Shown: positions 1-8,341 of the stretch, piece by piece | Position numbering within the stretch: the stretch's first letter is position 1 | Layout: every line of letters begins with the position of its first letter | DNA from: CAZSBB01 sp964605235 | GTDB lineage: Bacteria; Planctomycetota; Phycisphaerae; Phycisphaerales; Phycisphaeraceae | Reading direction: 5' to 3' | NCBI GenBank assembly: GCA_964605235.1 | Contig: CAZSBB010000011.1 | Span: 62,001-126,000 of the forward strand | Length of the DNA: 64,000 nucleotides | Program-made: the position numbers and the translations under genes | The notes under the pieces: model-generated | Seen by the model: the letters and a program-made list of their open reading frames with translations, nothing else | Database searches by the model: none | What the model was told of the DNA's origin: nothing

Positions 1-444
1 AATGAGATGGTGCAGCGCACCATTCTGCGGCAGCCGGTGGAGGTGAAAAAGGTGCTCAACGGCCAGCGTCTGCTGGAACTGCGCGCCACGCTGGACAAGG
101 TGGTGGTGGCGGACCCGATGCGCGACTTCGCCTGCCGGGTGGTGCTGGCGACGCATCCCGACAACGAGCTGTCGCCGCCGGGGGTGAAGCAGTTTGTGCG
201 CTGGGGCGCGAGCCCGCGTGCCGCACAGGCGTTGATCCGCGCCGCCCGCGTGCGCGCTTTGGCGCAGGGCCGGGCCCATGTGGCGTTTGAGGACATTCGC
301 CATTACGCCCTGCCGGTGCTGCGCCATCGCGTGCTGCTCAACTACGACGGCCAAGCGGAAAACATCAGCACCGACCAGCTCCTGACCCAGATGCTCCAGA
401 GCGTGCCCGAAGCCCTCACCGCCCCGGCGGGCGCGGCATCGTGA
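1..444 (+). CDS. MoxR-family AAA+ ATPase, C-terminal part (5' truncated by window)
   Basis: The reading frame is open from base 1 (the first ATG is internal), so this is the last ~148 residues of a larger protein. The visible part matches the helical lid of MoxR ATPases: a stretch ending CRVVLATHPDN, then GASPRAAQALIRAARVRALA and a conserved YALPVLRHRVLLNYD-like segment, the usual C-terminal signature of the family. Walker motifs lie upstream of the window. MoxR ATPases are chaperone-like and are typically encoded beside DUF58 and VWA (Bat) proteins, as here: the DUF58 gene follows after a 315-base repeat-rich gap. Family assignment rests on the lid motif plus context. Confidence 0.85.
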   Translation, partial: NEMVQRTILRQPVEVKKVLNGQRLLELRATLDKVVVADPMRDFACRVVLATHPDNELSPPGVKQFVRWGASPRAAQALIRAARVRALAQGRAHVAFEDIRHYALPVLRHRVLLNYDGQAENISTDQLLTQMLQSVPEALTAPAGAAS

Positions 445-456
445 TTCGCGCTGAAT

Positions 457-745
457 TGGTCACAGAGGTACACAGAGAAAGACGCAGAGAGCACCGAGCA
501 ATAGAGAGATTGTGATGAGCGGAAATCTGTCATTCCGATTTGCTGATCGCAGCGCCTTGCTAAGCACAGCGCTCCTGTGGCTGCCCGCGCTCGCTCCGTG
601 TCTCCGTGCCTCCGTGAGCAACCTGCTTTCTTTCCGACTTGAAGAGTTGCTCTCACAGAGACACGGAGCCACGGAGAAGGCAGCAGAATCATGTCGTCTG
701 CTCGGTGTTTTCCTCGGTGTTCTCTGTGCCTCTGTGGTGATGGCT
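457..745. repeat. CACAGAG/ACACGGAG dispersed repeat cluster between MoxR and DUF58
   Basis: This non-coding gap is built from copies of a short degenerate repeat in both orientations: direct copies near 461-500 and 652-681 (core CACAGAGACACGGAGCCACGG) and inverted copies near 595-630 and 707-740. The halves can fold on each other. A single further copy lies at about 27322-27352. Small ORFs drawn through it (such as 512-760) have no family-like features and I consider them spurious. Confidence 0.7.
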
Positions 746-759
746 GCCGGTAAGGATTG

Positions 760-1671
760 ATGCCCATGAACCCCACTGCTGGTCAGCCCCGCTTGACGGA
801 ACTGCTCGACAACGCCCTGCTGGCGCGGGTCGAGCGGCTGCGGCTGATCCCGCGCTCGCGCTTCACCAGCCGCATGCGCGGCGAGCATCTGGCGGGCAAG
901 GGCGGGCAGTGCATGGAGTTTGCCGACTACCGCGATTACGTCGAGGGCGATGACCTGCGCTTCCTGGACTGGAACATCTTCTCACGCCTCCGCCGGCCGT
1001 ACCTCAAAATCTTCCATCAGGAAGAACAGCGCTTCCTGGCGATCGTGGTCGACACCTCCGCGTCCATGGGTTACTACGACAAGCTGCGCCGGGCGTGCCA
1101 GTTTGCCGCGGCGTTTGCCGTCAGCGGTTTGTTCAGTGGAGAGCCGGTTTATCTGTATGCCTTCGGCGGAGAAGGCGGTGAAGTACAGAGCCTCGGCCCC
1201 CTGCGCGGTCGGCCAAGCCTGCGGCGGGTTTTCCGCTATCTCGAACCGCTCACCCCGGCCGGCGACACCGCGCTGGAGCAGGGCGTGGAACGGCTGCTGC
1301 GCACCCATCGCGGGCGCGGCATGGCGATCCTGCTGTCGGACTTCCTCACCTTCGGCGACCTGCAGAAGCCCTTCAACGCGCTGTTCGCCGCCGGGCTTGA
1401 AACTTTGGCGCTGCAGATCCTCGGGCCGCAGGAACTCAATCCCGATCTGACCGACGACCATCGCCTGATCGACAGTGAACTCAACGAAATGCTCGATGTC
1501 ACCAGCGGCGGCGAGCTGGCGGGCATTTATGCCGAGTACCTCACCCGCTTCCAGACGCAGCTCGCCCAGATGGCGCAGCAGCGCAACGGGCGCTTCCTCA
1601 CCGTCTCCACCGCGCAGTCGCCTGAAACCGTGCTGCTGGATGTGCTGCGGCGAAAGGGGTGGTGGCGATGA
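760..1671 (+). CDS. DUF58 domain-containing protein
   Basis: A 303-residue protein of standard DUF58 length. The N-terminal half carries the family hallmark around residues 48-76: a Gly-rich entry, then EFADYRDYVEGDDLRFLDW. Near residue 92 follows a VWA-like strand with a DTSASM MIDAS-type motif. DUF58 proteins accompany MoxR ATPases and BatA-type VWA proteins in envelope-associated assemblies of unclear function. ATG 760 is preceded by AAGG; ATG 766 is an alternative and TTG 757 is less likely. The stop overlaps the next start as ATGA, indicating translational coupling. Confidence 0.88.
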   Translation: MPMNPTAGQPRLTELLDNALLARVERLRLIPRSRFTSRMRGEHLAGKGGQCMEFADYRDYVEGDDLRFLDWNIFSRLRRPYLKIFHQEEQRFLAIVVDTSASMGYYDKLRRACQFAAAFAVSGLFSGEPVYLYAFGGEGGEVQSLGPLRGRPSLRRVFRYLEPLTPAGDTALEQGVERLLRTHRGRGMAILLSDFLTFGDLQKPFNALFAAGLETLALQILGPQELNPDLTDDHRLIDSELNEMLDVTSGGELAGIYAEYLTRFQTQLAQMAQQRNGRFLTVSTAQSPETVLLDVLRRKGWWR

Positions 1672-3557
1672 GCGGCATCGGTGTTCTGGCGCCCATGGCG
1701 GCATGGCTCGGGCTGTTGGTTGGCCCGCTGGTGCTGTTCTATTTCCTCAAGCTCAAGCGCCCCAACCTCACGGTTCCCTCGCTGGTGCTCTGGCGCCAGG
1801 TGCTGCAGGATCAGCGGGTCAACAGCCCGTTCCAGCGGTTCAAGCGCAATCTGCTGTTGCTGCTGCAACTCCTGTTGCTGTTGCTGCTGGTGGGGGCGGC
1901 TTTGCAACCCTACTTCCGCGGCGCAGCCGACGCGGCGCGGCGCACGCTGGTGCTGATCGACTGCTCGGCATCCATGGCGGCGCTGGACCCGCAAACCCAG
2001 CAGAGTCGGCTCGACGTCGCCCAGCAGCGCGTGCGCGAGCTGATCGACAATCTGCACCGCGATCAGGAACTTTGCATTGTGCGCTTTGCCGCCACCGCCA
2101 GCCGGTTGTCGGACTTCACCAACAACCGCCGCCTGCTGCTCGAAGCGCTCGAGCAGGTGCGCGTGCAGGACGTGCCGGGCCGGCTGGATGAAGCCCTGGG
2201 CATTGCCGAGGCGCTGTCCCGGCAGCATGCATTCGAGCGCGTGGTGCTGTATTCCGACGGCAATTTCTCCTTCAACCCCGACTTTGCTTTGCCCTTCACG
2301 CTCGACTTCCAACGTCTCGAACAGCCGGGGGTCAATGTGGGCATCACCGCCCTGGGCGCGCAGCGCGTGCCCGGCGACAAGTGGGAACTGTTCGTCCGTC
2401 TGACCGTCAATCACGACAGTGAGGCCGGCACGCTCCGGCTCAAACAGGACGGCCAGGAGATTCACGTGCAGGACATGGTCGTCCGCGCCGAGCAGCCCCA
2501 GCGCGTCGCATTGACCATCCCCGGCCAAACCGCCGCGTCGCTCGAACTGCTCTGGCAACCCGATGGCTTTGACGCTCTGGCGTCCGACAACACCGCCTTC
2601 CTCGAACTGCAGCCCACGCGCCCGCTGAGCATCTATGTCGCCCCCACGCGCCCTGCCGAGCGCCAGGCGCTGGCGGGATTGGATGACGCCCAGATCAGCG
2701 GCGGCGACACGCCCGGCGTCAGCAGCGTTGATCTGCTGGTCACCGACAGGCAGCCCCATCTGGCGACCAGCGCCCAGGTCACCCTCACCCAGGGCTTTGT
2801 TCCCGAAGCGCTGGCGAACCTGCTGACCCTGCACACCAATGATCCCGACCAGATCATCGACTGGCGCCGCGATCATCCGTTGCTCCAGCACGTGCTGCTC
2901 ACGGACGTGTTGCTGCAGGATCAGGCGCGCTATGCCGAGAACGCCAGCGAGGCGGACCTGGAAAACCTCGGCTACGAAGTGCTGATCCACGGCAGCAAAG
3001 GCCCCTTGCTGCTGCAACATCGCGTCGGCCAGCGCTACGCCTATCACCTGCTGTTTGATCCCATGCGCAGCACGCTGCCGTATCGCATCGGTTTCCCGGT
3101 GCTGCTGGCGAATGCGGCGCGCCAGGCGCGGCAACTGGCGGGACTGCTCGAAACCGCCGGCCCACGCACCGGCGTGCTGCCGACGTTGCCCGGCGTGTCC
3201 GAACGCCAGTACCTCGTGCGCGGCCCCGACGGCAAAGACCAATCCGTGCAGGCGAATGTCCAAGGGCAGATTCCGGGGGCGCTGGCGCAGCGCGTGGGAC
3301 GTTATGAAATCCTCGACGGCGGCAAGCTCGTGCAAGCGGTGAGCGTGAGCCTGCTGGATGAAGCGGAAAGCCGTCTGGCGGGCTGGGAGGAATTGCGGTT
3401 CAAAGAGCTGGCGGTCACCGCGCAGAGCAAAGCTATCAGCAGCGATCGCAGCTTCTGGCGCGCCTTGGCGCTGCTGGCGCTGGTGCTGCTGGTGTTGGAA
3501 TGGTGGTACTTCAATCGGCCGCGCGGGTTGTGGGGCAGGAAGGGAGCGTTCGCATGA
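1668..3557 (+). CDS. BatA-like VWA domain membrane protein
   Basis: A 629-residue protein with BatA topology: an N-terminal transmembrane segment followed by the FYFLKLKRP motif (residues ~8-30), a second very Leu-rich segment (~61-79), a VWA domain starting with LVLIDCSASM (D-x-S-x-S MIDAS, ~93-102), a long extracytoplasmic region and a last TM helix (~595-614) before a short basic tail. The start overlaps the DUF58 stop (ATGA) and the stop overlaps the next start in the same way. Predicted inner-membrane protein with a metal-dependent protein-interaction domain; partners are probably the neighbouring MoxR and DUF58 products (inference). Confidence 0.85.
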   Translation: MSGIGVLAPMAAWLGLLVGPLVLFYFLKLKRPNLTVPSLVLWRQVLQDQRVNSPFQRFKRNLLLLLQLLLLLLLVGAALQPYFRGAADAARRTLVLIDCSASMAALDPQTQQSRLDVAQQRVRELIDNLHRDQELCIVRFAATASRLSDFTNNRRLLLEALEQVRVQDVPGRLDEALGIAEALSRQHAFERVVLYSDGNFSFNPDFALPFTLDFQRLEQPGVNVGITALGAQRVPGDKWELFVRLTVNHDSEAGTLRLKQDGQEIHVQDMVVRAEQPQRVALTIPGQTAASLELLWQPDGFDALASDNTAFLELQPTRPLSIYVAPTRPAERQALAGLDDAQISGGDTPGVSSVDLLVTDRQPHLATSAQVTLTQGFVPEALANLLTLHTNDPDQIIDWRRDHPLLQHVLLTDVLLQDQARYAENASEADLENLGYEVLIHGSKGPLLLQHRVGQRYAYHLLFDPMRSTLPYRIGFPVLLANAARQARQLAGLLETAGPRTGVLPTLPGVSERQYLVRGPDGKDQSVQANVQGQIPGALAQRVGRYEILDGGKLVQAVSVSLLDEAESRLAGWEELRFKELAVTAQSKAISSDRSFWRALALLALVLLVLEWWYFNRPRGLWGRKGAFA

Positions 3558-5632
3558 GGCGGCCGGGGGTTCGTTCACTGTTGAGGGTGATGTTGTTGTT
3601 GCCGGCATTGACGCTGTCGACGGTGGCCTGGGCACAATTCCAGCCGCAGTTCGACAGTCAGGAAAAGCCCATCGACGTCTCGTTGGTGCCGCTGTCGCCG
3701 CAGCCGCGCACCGAAGGCCCGCTGGTGATGGATGCGGTGCTGCTCAATCGCACGCAGACCACGCAGCGCGGCCGGCTGATCCTGCGCATCAGCAACACCG
3801 AACTCGAAGGCGCCGCGGTGATTCTCGATGACCTGGTGCTCGCCCAGGCGCAGCAGGCGTTTCGGTTGGCGCTGCCCCCAGCGATTTTGGAAGATTACGA
3901 CAAGCAGATGCACCTGCGCGCCAGCTTCGTCACGGCGGATAAAACCTATGACCTGAGCGACCAACTGGTGAGCGTGACGTTCCAGCAGCGCAGCCTGGTG
4001 GTGGTGCTGGCGGATCCCTGGCTCAGTGATTCAGGGGTTCGCCGCGACCTGTTCGACGCGCTGCGCTTCGATCGCCTGCTGCCCCCGGACCTGCGGCAGC
4101 GCCTGACGTGTCTGCCCACGCGCCAGCGTCCCGGTGATTTGCCGGAAACCGCGCTGGGGTACTGCGGCATCGACGTGCTGTTGCTGCCGGGCGAAGGCTT
4201 TGTGCAATGCACGCCTAAACAACTGGAAGCCGTCGCGGCATGGGTGAAAGCCGGCGGGGCGCTGCTGGTGCAGGTGGATCGGCAGATGGCGGGATTGCCC
4301 GGCGAGCATCTGGATTTCCTGACGCACTTGCTCGGCGAAGCTTCGCGCACCACGCTGCCCACGCAGCCGGGCCTGGAGCTGCGCGCATGGGAACTGGGCG
4401 CCGCGGCGCTGCTGATTGGCGATGCCCTGCCGACGGGAATGGAAAACGAACTGGCGGCCCACTTGTGGCGCTTGCGGCATAAGCAGCGCCAGGCGGTGCG
4501 CGACGCCGGCGTCATCAGCGGCGCTCTGCAACAACCCAGCCCCCAACGCCTGCAGGATTGGCAATGGCGGCAGATGCATGACCAGGACGGCGACGGCAAG
4601 TTGCTCAAAATGCTGACCCCGCAATCCGTCAGCGCCGGCGGATCGCTCCAGGCGCTGGCGCCCCAGAGCATTCGTCTGCTGCCGATCAATCAGGTGCTGG
4701 GGTTGCTCGCGCTGACGGTGCTGCTCATCGGCCCGGTGGACTACTTTCTGCTGGGCTTACTCAAGCGCCGGCGGTGGACATGGATCACGGTGCCGACGGT
4801 CATCATCGTGATGACCAGCGTGGTCATCCTCATCGCCAACCGCACCATGGGCCGGGAGAACCACGCCCGCACGGTGCGCTTCATTGACGTGGGCGCCGAT
4901 GGCGCCGTGCTGCGGCAGAGCGACCTGACGCTGCGTTTTGCCGGGCGCGAACAGGTCTTGCAGCAGCCGCAGGTCAACACGCTGTGCACGCCCATCGGCC
5001 GGGAGTGGTTGGGCGATTGGCACATGGGTTTCCAGAGCGACAGCTCCATGGTCCCCGCCAGGTATGTCGGCCGATTCCCGCAGCGGTATGTGCTTGAGCG
5101 CCGCCTGCCGCAGTGGTCGCCGCAACTGGAACGCAGCCTGCATATTGGCAACGGCAACGCGGAAGCAACGCTCGATCAGCAGGTGAGCCAGTGGCTCGCC
5201 GCACTCACGCCCGCGCAGGTGGCGGACATGCTCAAACAAAAGTCCAGGCAGTGGGCCGGCCCGAACGACTGGGCGGCATTTCTGCTGCAGGGCGAACGCA
5301 GCGTGGGATTGAATCTGACCCACGCAACCACCCATCAAGCTGATGTGCCCGGCCGACGCGAAAACGTCACCTACCAGACACTCACGCTGCAGCAGCCGCA
5401 GGTCCAGCAGTTGTCGCAGTTCATCCTCGAAGCCTGCCAGCGCGAAGCCCTGGGCTGGATGAGCGTGGTGGGTCAGGTGTCGCCCACCGGCGGGCCGAGC
5501 CTGGAAGACCTCGCTGCCGTGGATTCGACCGATCCCACGCAATGCCTGCTGGTGCTGGTACGGGGTCAGGAAAATCTGATTGAAGTCGTGCGCCGCCGCT
5601 TTGTGCTGCCTTCCGAGGAAAAACAACCATGA
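3554..5632 (+). CDS. Exported membrane protein of the MoxR/Bat operon, GATase1-like N-terminal region
   Basis: About 692 residues. ATG 3554 gives a clean signal peptide (MRRPG, a hydrophobic core, cleavage after AWA before QFQP), which decides this start over an upstream in-frame codon at 3500. Around residues 200-225 there is an IDVLLLPGEGF...AAWVKAGGALL segment like the glutamine-amidotransferase/ThuA-type fold seen in planctomycete operons of this kind. Two TM helices lie at ~376-432. The Bat-like position suggests an extracytoplasmic partner of the VWA protein. Coupled on both sides by ATGA overlaps. Precise function unknown. Confidence 0.75.
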   Translation: MRRPGVRSLLRVMLLLPALTLSTVAWAQFQPQFDSQEKPIDVSLVPLSPQPRTEGPLVMDAVLLNRTQTTQRGRLILRISNTELEGAAVILDDLVLAQAQQAFRLALPPAILEDYDKQMHLRASFVTADKTYDLSDQLVSVTFQQRSLVVVLADPWLSDSGVRRDLFDALRFDRLLPPDLRQRLTCLPTRQRPGDLPETALGYCGIDVLLLPGEGFVQCTPKQLEAVAAWVKAGGALLVQVDRQMAGLPGEHLDFLTHLLGEASRTTLPTQPGLELRAWELGAAALLIGDALPTGMENELAAHLWRLRHKQRQAVRDAGVISGALQQPSPQRLQDWQWRQMHDQDGDGKLLKMLTPQSVSAGGSLQALAPQSIRLLPINQVLGLLALTVLLIGPVDYFLLGLLKRRRWTWITVPTVIIVMTSVVILIANRTMGRENHARTVRFIDVGADGAVLRQSDLTLRFAGREQVLQQPQVNTLCTPIGREWLGDWHMGFQSDSSMVPARYVGRFPQRYVLERRLPQWSPQLERSLHIGNGNAEATLDQQVSQWLAALTPAQVADMLKQKSRQWAGPNDWAAFLLQGERSVGLNLTHATTHQADVPGRRENVTYQTLTLQQPQVQQLSQFILEACQREALGWMSVVGQVSPTGGPSLEDLAAVDSTDPTQCLLVLVRGQENLIEVVRRRFVLPSEEKQP

Positions 5633-6564
5633 GCTTTGTGCAGATCGAAAACCTTCACGTGCGCTACGGCAGCTTCCAGGCGGTGCGCGGCATCAGCTTC
5701 GCCATCCCCCGCGGGGAAGTGTTCGGGTTCATCGGCCCCAATGGTGCGGGCAAAAGCTCCACCATCAAAGTCCTCGCCACCCTGCAAAAACCCTTCGCCG
5801 GGCGGGCGCTGCTGGGGGGCGTTTCCATTCCCGAACACCCGCGCGACATCCGCCGCCGCATCGGCTATGTCCCCGACTTCTTTGGCGTCTATGAAGACCT
5901 GACCGTGCGCGAATACCTCCATTTTTTCGCCGCGGCGTTTTACATCACCGAACCCAAACGCTCGCGCACCGTCGGCGATGTGCTGGAACTGACCGACCTG
6001 ACCCACAAGATCGACGATCAGGTCGACTCGCTCTCGCGCGGCATGAAGCAACGCCTGAGCATCGCCCGCGTGTTGCTGCACGATCCTGAACTGCTGCTGC
6101 TCGATGAGCCGGCGTCGGGACTCGACCCCCGCGCCCGCATCGAGATGCGCGAACTGCTCAAGGAACTGCGTAAGCTGGGCAAAACCATTCTCATCTCCAG
6201 CCACATCCTCCATGAGTTGGCGCACCTGTGCACGCACATCGGCATCATCGAGCGCGGCGAAATGGTCGCCCAGGGTTCATTGCAGGAAATCTACGCCCAA
6301 CTCCAGCTCAAACGCCTGGTGCATGTGCAACTGGCGCAGCATCCGGAGGATGACCTCCTGCAGCGGCTGCGCGCGATTCCGGGGGTGGCGTCCGTGGAAG
6401 AGGAGGCCGACCGGCTGGCGCTGCACCTGCAGGAGGATGTCACCGCGCTCGATGAACTCTTGGCGAAGCTGCTGGAATACGGCGCGAAGGTGACGATGTT
6501 CCAGCCGCAGGCGATGGACATGGAAACGGCGTTTATGAAGCTGACCACCGGCAAAACGCAGTAA
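5629..6564 (+). CDS. ABC transporter ATP-binding protein (ABC-2 type)
   Basis: A 311-residue ATPase with Walker A GPNGAGKSS (~37-45), signature LSRGMKQRL (~135), Walker B LLLLDEPASGLDP (~155) and an H-loop in ISSHILHEL. The ~90 residues after the NBD resemble the C-terminal domain of drug/gliding-type ABC-2 ATPases. It would energise the two permeases encoded immediately downstream. Its ATG overlaps the previous stop (ATGA), which ties transport to the MoxR/DUF58/Bat genes in one transcript. Confidence 0.93.
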   Translation: MSFVQIENLHVRYGSFQAVRGISFAIPRGEVFGFIGPNGAGKSSTIKVLATLQKPFAGRALLGGVSIPEHPRDIRRRIGYVPDFFGVYEDLTVREYLHFFAAAFYITEPKRSRTVGDVLELTDLTHKIDDQVDSLSRGMKQRLSIARVLLHDPELLLLDEPASGLDPRARIEMRELLKELRKLGKTILISSHILHELAHLCTHIGIIERGEMVAQGSLQEIYAQLQLKRLVHVQLAQHPEDDLLQRLRAIPGVASVEEEADRLALHLQEDVTALDELLAKLLEYGAKVTMFQPQAMDMETAFMKLTTGKTQ

Positions 6565-6577
6565 CCGGAGCCGCGCC

Positions 6578-8329
6578 ATGAGCACTTCGATGACTGCGAA
6601 TCCCCAAACGATGACGCCAGCAACCGCGCGACTGCAGCGTCTGCTGCGCTTTCCGCTGCTGGGCAAGGAACTGCTCGAGCAAGCGGCGCGGCGGCGCACC
6701 TGGGTGCTGCGCGTGGTCGCAGCGGTGGGGTTGTACTGGTACGGCGGAGCGGTGCTCAATGACTGGGGCGACCGGGATATCTGGAACCTGCTGGGCCAGG
6801 GCGCGCAGATTTTCTATGCCCTGGTCGCCAGCGCCTTCGCAGCCGTGTTTCTGTTGCTGCCGGCGTTGCTCGCGGGAGTGATCGCCGATGAACGCCAACG
6901 CGGCACGCTGGCGCTGCTGGTGCTCACGCAGCTGTCGCCCTGGCGCATCGTGCTGGAAAAACTCGGCTCGCGCCTGCTGCCCACGGTGCTGTACGTGCTG
7001 CTGATCCTTCCGCTGGGCGCGGCGGCGTATGCCTACGGCGGGTTCGGGCAGGACGAAATCTGGCTGGCGGCGCTGGGCTTGCTGGTCACCATGCTGCAGG
7101 TGGGCGCCGTCGCGCTGTGGATGTCGAGTATCTCGCGCACCGCCACGGTGGCGCTGGTGCGCAGCTATGTGGTGCTGTTGTTGATGTATGTCGTGCCGTG
7201 GTTTCTGTTGTTGCTGTTGGCGCTGCTGATGGATGACGTTGTCGGCCAGCATGTCCAGGCCGCCTACATGCTGGCGACGCCGCTGAATCCGGTCGCCTGC
7301 TACGTGATGGTCGGTTTCAGCAATGGCACGGTGCTGTGGTTCCTGCCCTCGGTGGGGGTAGCTGGACTGATGCTGCTGCTCACGGCGCGGGAGGTGGGTC
7401 AGGCCGCGCCGATCAATCGCGCCATAGCGGGCAGTGCTGCCAAGTCATTCGGGCAGTCTGGCGCTGCGCGGCAGCGCACATTGCCGGATGATCAGCCGCT
7501 GCGCTGGTTGGCGCGGCACAGCAGCCAACTGACCTTCCGTGGACGACCCGTGCGTCATGCGGTGGCGGCGCTCTGGTCGCTGGGATTGTTTGCGGGCCTG
7601 CTGCTGCTGATCGCGCTCTTCAATCGCCCCGACCGGGCAGATTGGGTGCAGATCGGTTTCATCTTCATGAGCCTGTGCCTGATCACGCTGGCGATCCTGG
7701 GTCTGCTGCGTGGCGTGGGCGTCGCGGCGGGCGATCGGCAGCGACAGACGCTGGACTTGCTGCTGGTCACTCCCATGCCCGGCAGCGAGTTGGTTAAGCA
7801 ACGCGTGCGCGGCACCGCGGCGCCGGTGGATTTGTTGTTGCAGGTGGTGATCGCCGCGCTGATCTGCTGGGTGGTTTTCGACCCCCATGGCAGTTTGCGC
7901 GGCCAACAAACCTGGCGCGGGTATACGGGCATTGATAATCCCGCCGCGGCGTACCAACTCCTCATCCTGCTGGGCGTCACGTTCATCTATTACCCGCTGG
8001 TGACCTGGACCTCGGTGTTGCTGGGCCTGAAATGTCGCACGGGCAATCAGGCCCTGATGTTGACGTTGATGCTCTTCATGGGTTGGCTGCTCAGCGACGC
8101 ATTGGTGGACATGATCTTCCGAGAACTGACGGGCGAGCATCGGCCGTGGATCGGCACATCTTGGCCGGTGGGTCCGCTGGGACTGCTGCAACTGTTGGAC
8201 GATGCGTCTGATCTGCCGCTGTCGCCCTGGTTGGTGCTGGAATTGCACTTGGGCGGCTACCTGCTGCTGGCGTTGTTGCTGCGCTACTACGTGCTGAGTC
8301 GGGCGGATCGATTGCTGCGGCGGGTGTGA
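6578..8329 (+). CDS. ABC-2 type permease with two fused TMD modules
   Basis: A 583-residue, very hydrophobic protein. The N-terminal FPLLGKELLEQAARRRTWVL block recurs in the next gene. Two copies of the ABC-2 coupling motif can be seen: DERQRGTLALLVLTQLSPW in the first half and GDRQRQTLDLLLVTPMPG in the second, each flanked by TM clusters. The protein is therefore two half-permeases in one chain. GGAG lies nine bases before the ATG. It presumably pairs with the upstream ATPase; the substrate cannot be inferred. Confidence 0.85.
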   Translation: MSTSMTANPQTMTPATARLQRLLRFPLLGKELLEQAARRRTWVLRVVAAVGLYWYGGAVLNDWGDRDIWNLLGQGAQIFYALVASAFAAVFLLLPALLAGVIADERQRGTLALLVLTQLSPWRIVLEKLGSRLLPTVLYVLLILPLGAAAYAYGGFGQDEIWLAALGLLVTMLQVGAVALWMSSISRTATVALVRSYVVLLLMYVVPWFLLLLLALLMDDVVGQHVQAAYMLATPLNPVACYVMVGFSNGTVLWFLPSVGVAGLMLLLTAREVGQAAPINRAIAGSAAKSFGQSGAARQRTLPDDQPLRWLARHSSQLTFRGRPVRHAVAALWSLGLFAGLLLLIALFNRPDRADWVQIGFIFMSLCLITLAILGLLRGVGVAAGDRQRQTLDLLLVTPMPGSELVKQRVRGTAAPVDLLLQVVIAALICWVVFDPHGSLRGQQTWRGYTGIDNPAAAYQLLILLGVTFIYYPLVTWTSVLLGLKCRTGNQALMLTLMLFMGWLLSDALVDMIFRELTGEHRPWIGTSWPVGPLGLLQLLDDASDLPLSPWLVLELHLGGYLLLALLLRYYVLSRADRLLRRV

Positions 8330-8341
8330 GGTGAAACAGGT

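Noticed and set aside
512..888. Small ORFs in both strands between MoxR and DUF58
   Set aside because: Composed of dispersed repeats, no ribosome site or family.
1527..3635. Long minus-strand ORF (702 aa) opposite the BatA-like gene
   Set aside because: Antisense shadow of a GC-rich gene; Gln/His/Arg-rich with no motif, while the plus strand has a clear VWA protein.
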